64,000 nt of DNA from contig NZ_CP030771.1 in the NCBI RefSeq assembly GCF_006088715.1, positions 3,162,001-3,226,000 on the forward strand, read 5' to 3'. The notes beneath the pieces are model-generated. The model saw nothing but the letters and a program-made list of their open reading frames with translations, was not told the DNA's origin and made no database searches. Shown one piece after another: positions 62,416-64,000 of the stretch. Position numbers and translations under genes: made by a program. The stretch's first letter is position 1, and each line of letters begins with the position of its first letter. Source of the stretch: Streptomyces sp. YIM 121038 (GTDB taxonomy: Bacteria > Actinomycetota > Actinomycetes > Streptomycetales > Streptomycetaceae).

Positions 62416-62622
62416 GAAAACTAACCACCCCACCCACACGCACCGGCCCGCACCACCCCCCGAGCACCCCGCGCCCCCGACCGACCTGCGGGATTCCGCC
62501 CCCACGCACCGTCCGGAACCCGCCGAGCACCACCCGTCCGCCACCACAGCCAGGAAGAGCGCCACCGCACTGCCGTCCGATCCCCCCACAGTTCCGCACC
62601 CTGAGACGAGTTGGAGCACCCC

Positions 62623-63804
62623 ATGCCCCAGCACGTGCCGTCGTCGCTGCGCCCCGCCGCCCAGCGGCCCGCGCGGCTCCTGCCGGCGCTTCCCCCGCAG
62701 CCGCGCCGGATCGCCTTCCTCGCCCGCCGCGATCTCGGCAACCCCGCGGCAGGCGGCTCCGAACTCCTCGTCGACCGCCTGGCCGACGGGCTGACCCGCG
62801 AGGGTCACCAGGTCACGCTGCTGTGCGGCGGACCCGCCGCACACCGCGACTACCGCGTGGTGTCGGCGGGCGGCGACCTGGGCCACTACCTGCGCGCCCG
62901 CTCGACCTACCGCCGCCGGATCGGCGGCAGCGACCTGCTGGTCGAGGTGTGCAACGGCATGCCGTACCTGGCGCCCCTGTGGCACCGCGGCCCCACCCTC
63001 TGCCTGGTCAACCACGTCCACACCGAGCTGTGGGCGATGCGCTTCCAGGGCCCCCTCGCCCCGGCCGCCCGGCTCGGGCGCAGGCTCGAACACTGGGCGC
63101 TCGCGGGCGCCCAGCGCGGCAATCTCCTGGTCGCCGTCTCGCCCTCGACGGCCACCGCCCTGCGCGACCTGGGCGTCGACCGCGACCGCATCCGCGTCGT
63201 GCACAACGGCGTGGAGGAGCCCGGACCGCTGCACGAGCGCTCCGACGAACCGCTCTTCCTCGCCATGGGCCGCCTCGTCGAGTACAAGCGCGTCGATCTG
63301 CTCCTGCGCCTGTGGGAGCAGGTCCGCCCGGTCACGGGCGGGCGGCTCGTCATCGTCGGCGAGGGCCCCGAGCGGGCCCGCCTGGAGCGGATGGCGGGCC
63401 CGGACGTGCAGTTCACCGGGCACGTCTCGGAGGCCGAGAAGCACCGGCTGCTGTGTGCCGCCTGGCTGCTCCTGCACCCCTCCGCCGTCGAGGGCTGGGG
63501 CCTGGTCATCACCGAGGCCGCGGCGCGCGGCACGCCCGCGATCGGCTTCGACGTACCCGGCGTACGGGACTCCGTCGAGGACGGCGTGACCGGTCTGCTC
63601 GCGGGCGGCGAGAGCTCCTTCGCCGCCGCCTGGTGCACGCTCGCGCTCTCCACCGAGCGGCGCCGGGCGTTCGGCAAGGCCGCCGCCGAGCGCGCCGCGC
63701 AGTTCCGCTGGGCCAACACCGTGCGGCAGTTCGCCGCGGTGGCCGCCGAGGCCGTCGCCGCGCACGAGCCGCCACCCGCGCCACGTCCCGAGGGGTCCGG
63801 GTGA
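62623..63804 (+). CDS. Glycosyltransferase family 4
   Basis: A 393-residue GT-B-fold enzyme that transfers sugar from a nucleotide donor to a cell-surface or metabolite acceptor. The N-terminal half opens RRIAFLARRDLGNPAAGGSE. The donor site in the C-terminal half has the family motif HPSAVEGWGLVITEAAARGT, with the nucleotide-contact Glu residues, and VHNGVEEPG before it. ATG 62623 has TTGGAG upstream; TTG 62611 is possible. The stop overlaps the methyltransferase start by four bases (GTGA), so the two are coupled. Confidence 0.87.
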   Translation: MPQHVPSSLRPAAQRPARLLPALPPQPRRIAFLARRDLGNPAAGGSELLVDRLADGLTREGHQVTLLCGGPAAHRDYRVVSAGGDLGHYLRARSTYRRRIGGSDLLVEVCNGMPYLAPLWHRGPTLCLVNHVHTELWAMRFQGPLAPAARLGRRLEHWALAGAQRGNLLVAVSPSTATALRDLGVDRDRIRVVHNGVEEPGPLHERSDEPLFLAMGRLVEYKRVDLLLRLWEQVRPVTGGRLVIVGEGPERARLERMAGPDVQFTGHVSEAEKHRLLCAAWLLLHPSAVEGWGLVITEAAARGTPAIGFDVPGVRDSVEDGVTGLLAGGESSFAAAWCTLALSTERRRAFGKAAAERAAQFRWANTVRQFAAVAAEAVAAHEPPPAPRPEGSG

Positions 63805-64000
63805 AGGATCCCTCGCTGCGCCGCTCCGCGACCCTGTTCCGGGCCTTCCTGCGGGAGCGGCAGGAACCGGAGCGCTGCTACGCGCTGCTCGCCCGGGACG
63901 CCGCCGACCAGGTCGAGCGGTATCTGCCCGTCAACGGCAAGGTGGTCGTGGACGTCGGCGGCGGCGCGGGCTACTTCACCGAGGAGTTCCGCAGACGCGG
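63801..64000 (+). CDS. Class I SAM-dependent methyltransferase, N-terminal part
   Basis: GTG 63801 opens a frame running off the window. The SAM-binding motif I is KVVVDVGGGAGYFTEEF near residue 48-64. A coupled glycosyltransferase upstream suggests tailoring of a glycosylated product or surface glycan. The rest of the gene lies outside the window. Confidence 0.8.
   Translation, partial: MKDPSLRRSATLFRAFLRERQEPERCYALLARDAADQVERYLPVNGKVVVDVGGGAGYFTEEFRRR

Overview
The window is a high-GC actinobacterial chromosome segment, almost certainly Streptomyces. The support is third-position G/C bias, many GTG and some TTG starts, GGAG-type ribosome sites, GTGA/ATGA stop-start overlaps and a type II fatty-acid operon arranged fasR-fabD-fabH-acpP-fabF. 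Family names come from motif reading alone; no database search was possible.

Layout. 1-6.9 kb is ordinary chromosome: PhoD phosphatase end, FAD-binding protein, DoxX, a secreted copper-SOD-like protein, DedA, DUF2277, a small membrane protein and a lipoprotein. About 6.9-14.45 kb looks like a decayed genomic island against the 3' end of a tRNA-Val(UAC) gene. It holds two copies of a flavoprotein/operator module (one a deletion pseudogene), a TPR-type XRE regulator with a coupled three-gene cassette, secreted small proteins and a frame-disturbed gene. No integrase, replication or transfer gene is visible. 14.5-19 kb carries a DUF4097 lipoprotein, a coiled-coil protein, KDPG aldolase with KDG kinase, and a zinc-ribbon protein.

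19.3-28.6 kb is a tellurium-resistance-type (Ter) stress module: HAD phosphatase, a PRTase-TRSP-StiP fusion, a citrate-lyase-beta-like lyase, four TerD-superfamily proteins and a TerC/DUF475 membrane protein. 28.7-33 kb holds the AhpE-like peroxiredoxin, DUF3052 and aceE, an arrangement shared with mycobacteria. 33-41.5 kb is mixed: K+ channel, I36-like secreted protein, MFS exporter with divergent TetR, alpha/beta hydrolase, DUF4429, MerR, serine hydrolase and pirin. 41.5-47 kb is the fatty-acid operon, closed by a 19-bp-stem terminator, with DUF3145 convergent to it.

47-64 kb: SGNH lipoprotein, Rid protein, beta-hydroxyacid dehydrogenase with divergent LysR, a secreted pyroglutamyl-peptidase-like protein whose expected catalytic Cys reads as Ser, EI24, a large M14 carboxypeptidase, Ohr, an MDR reductase with divergent MarR, a PucR-type regulator with a 53-residue membrane protein upstream, DUF3068, a glycosyltransferase and the start of a methyltransferase.

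Two families of dispersed repeats run through the window. One includes a 230-bp nested inverted repeat at 19.04-19.27 kb, and copies of both families enter reading frames. The least explained material is the tRNA-flanked island, including a translationally coupled secreted/cytoplasmic pair that could be a toxin-immunity pair.
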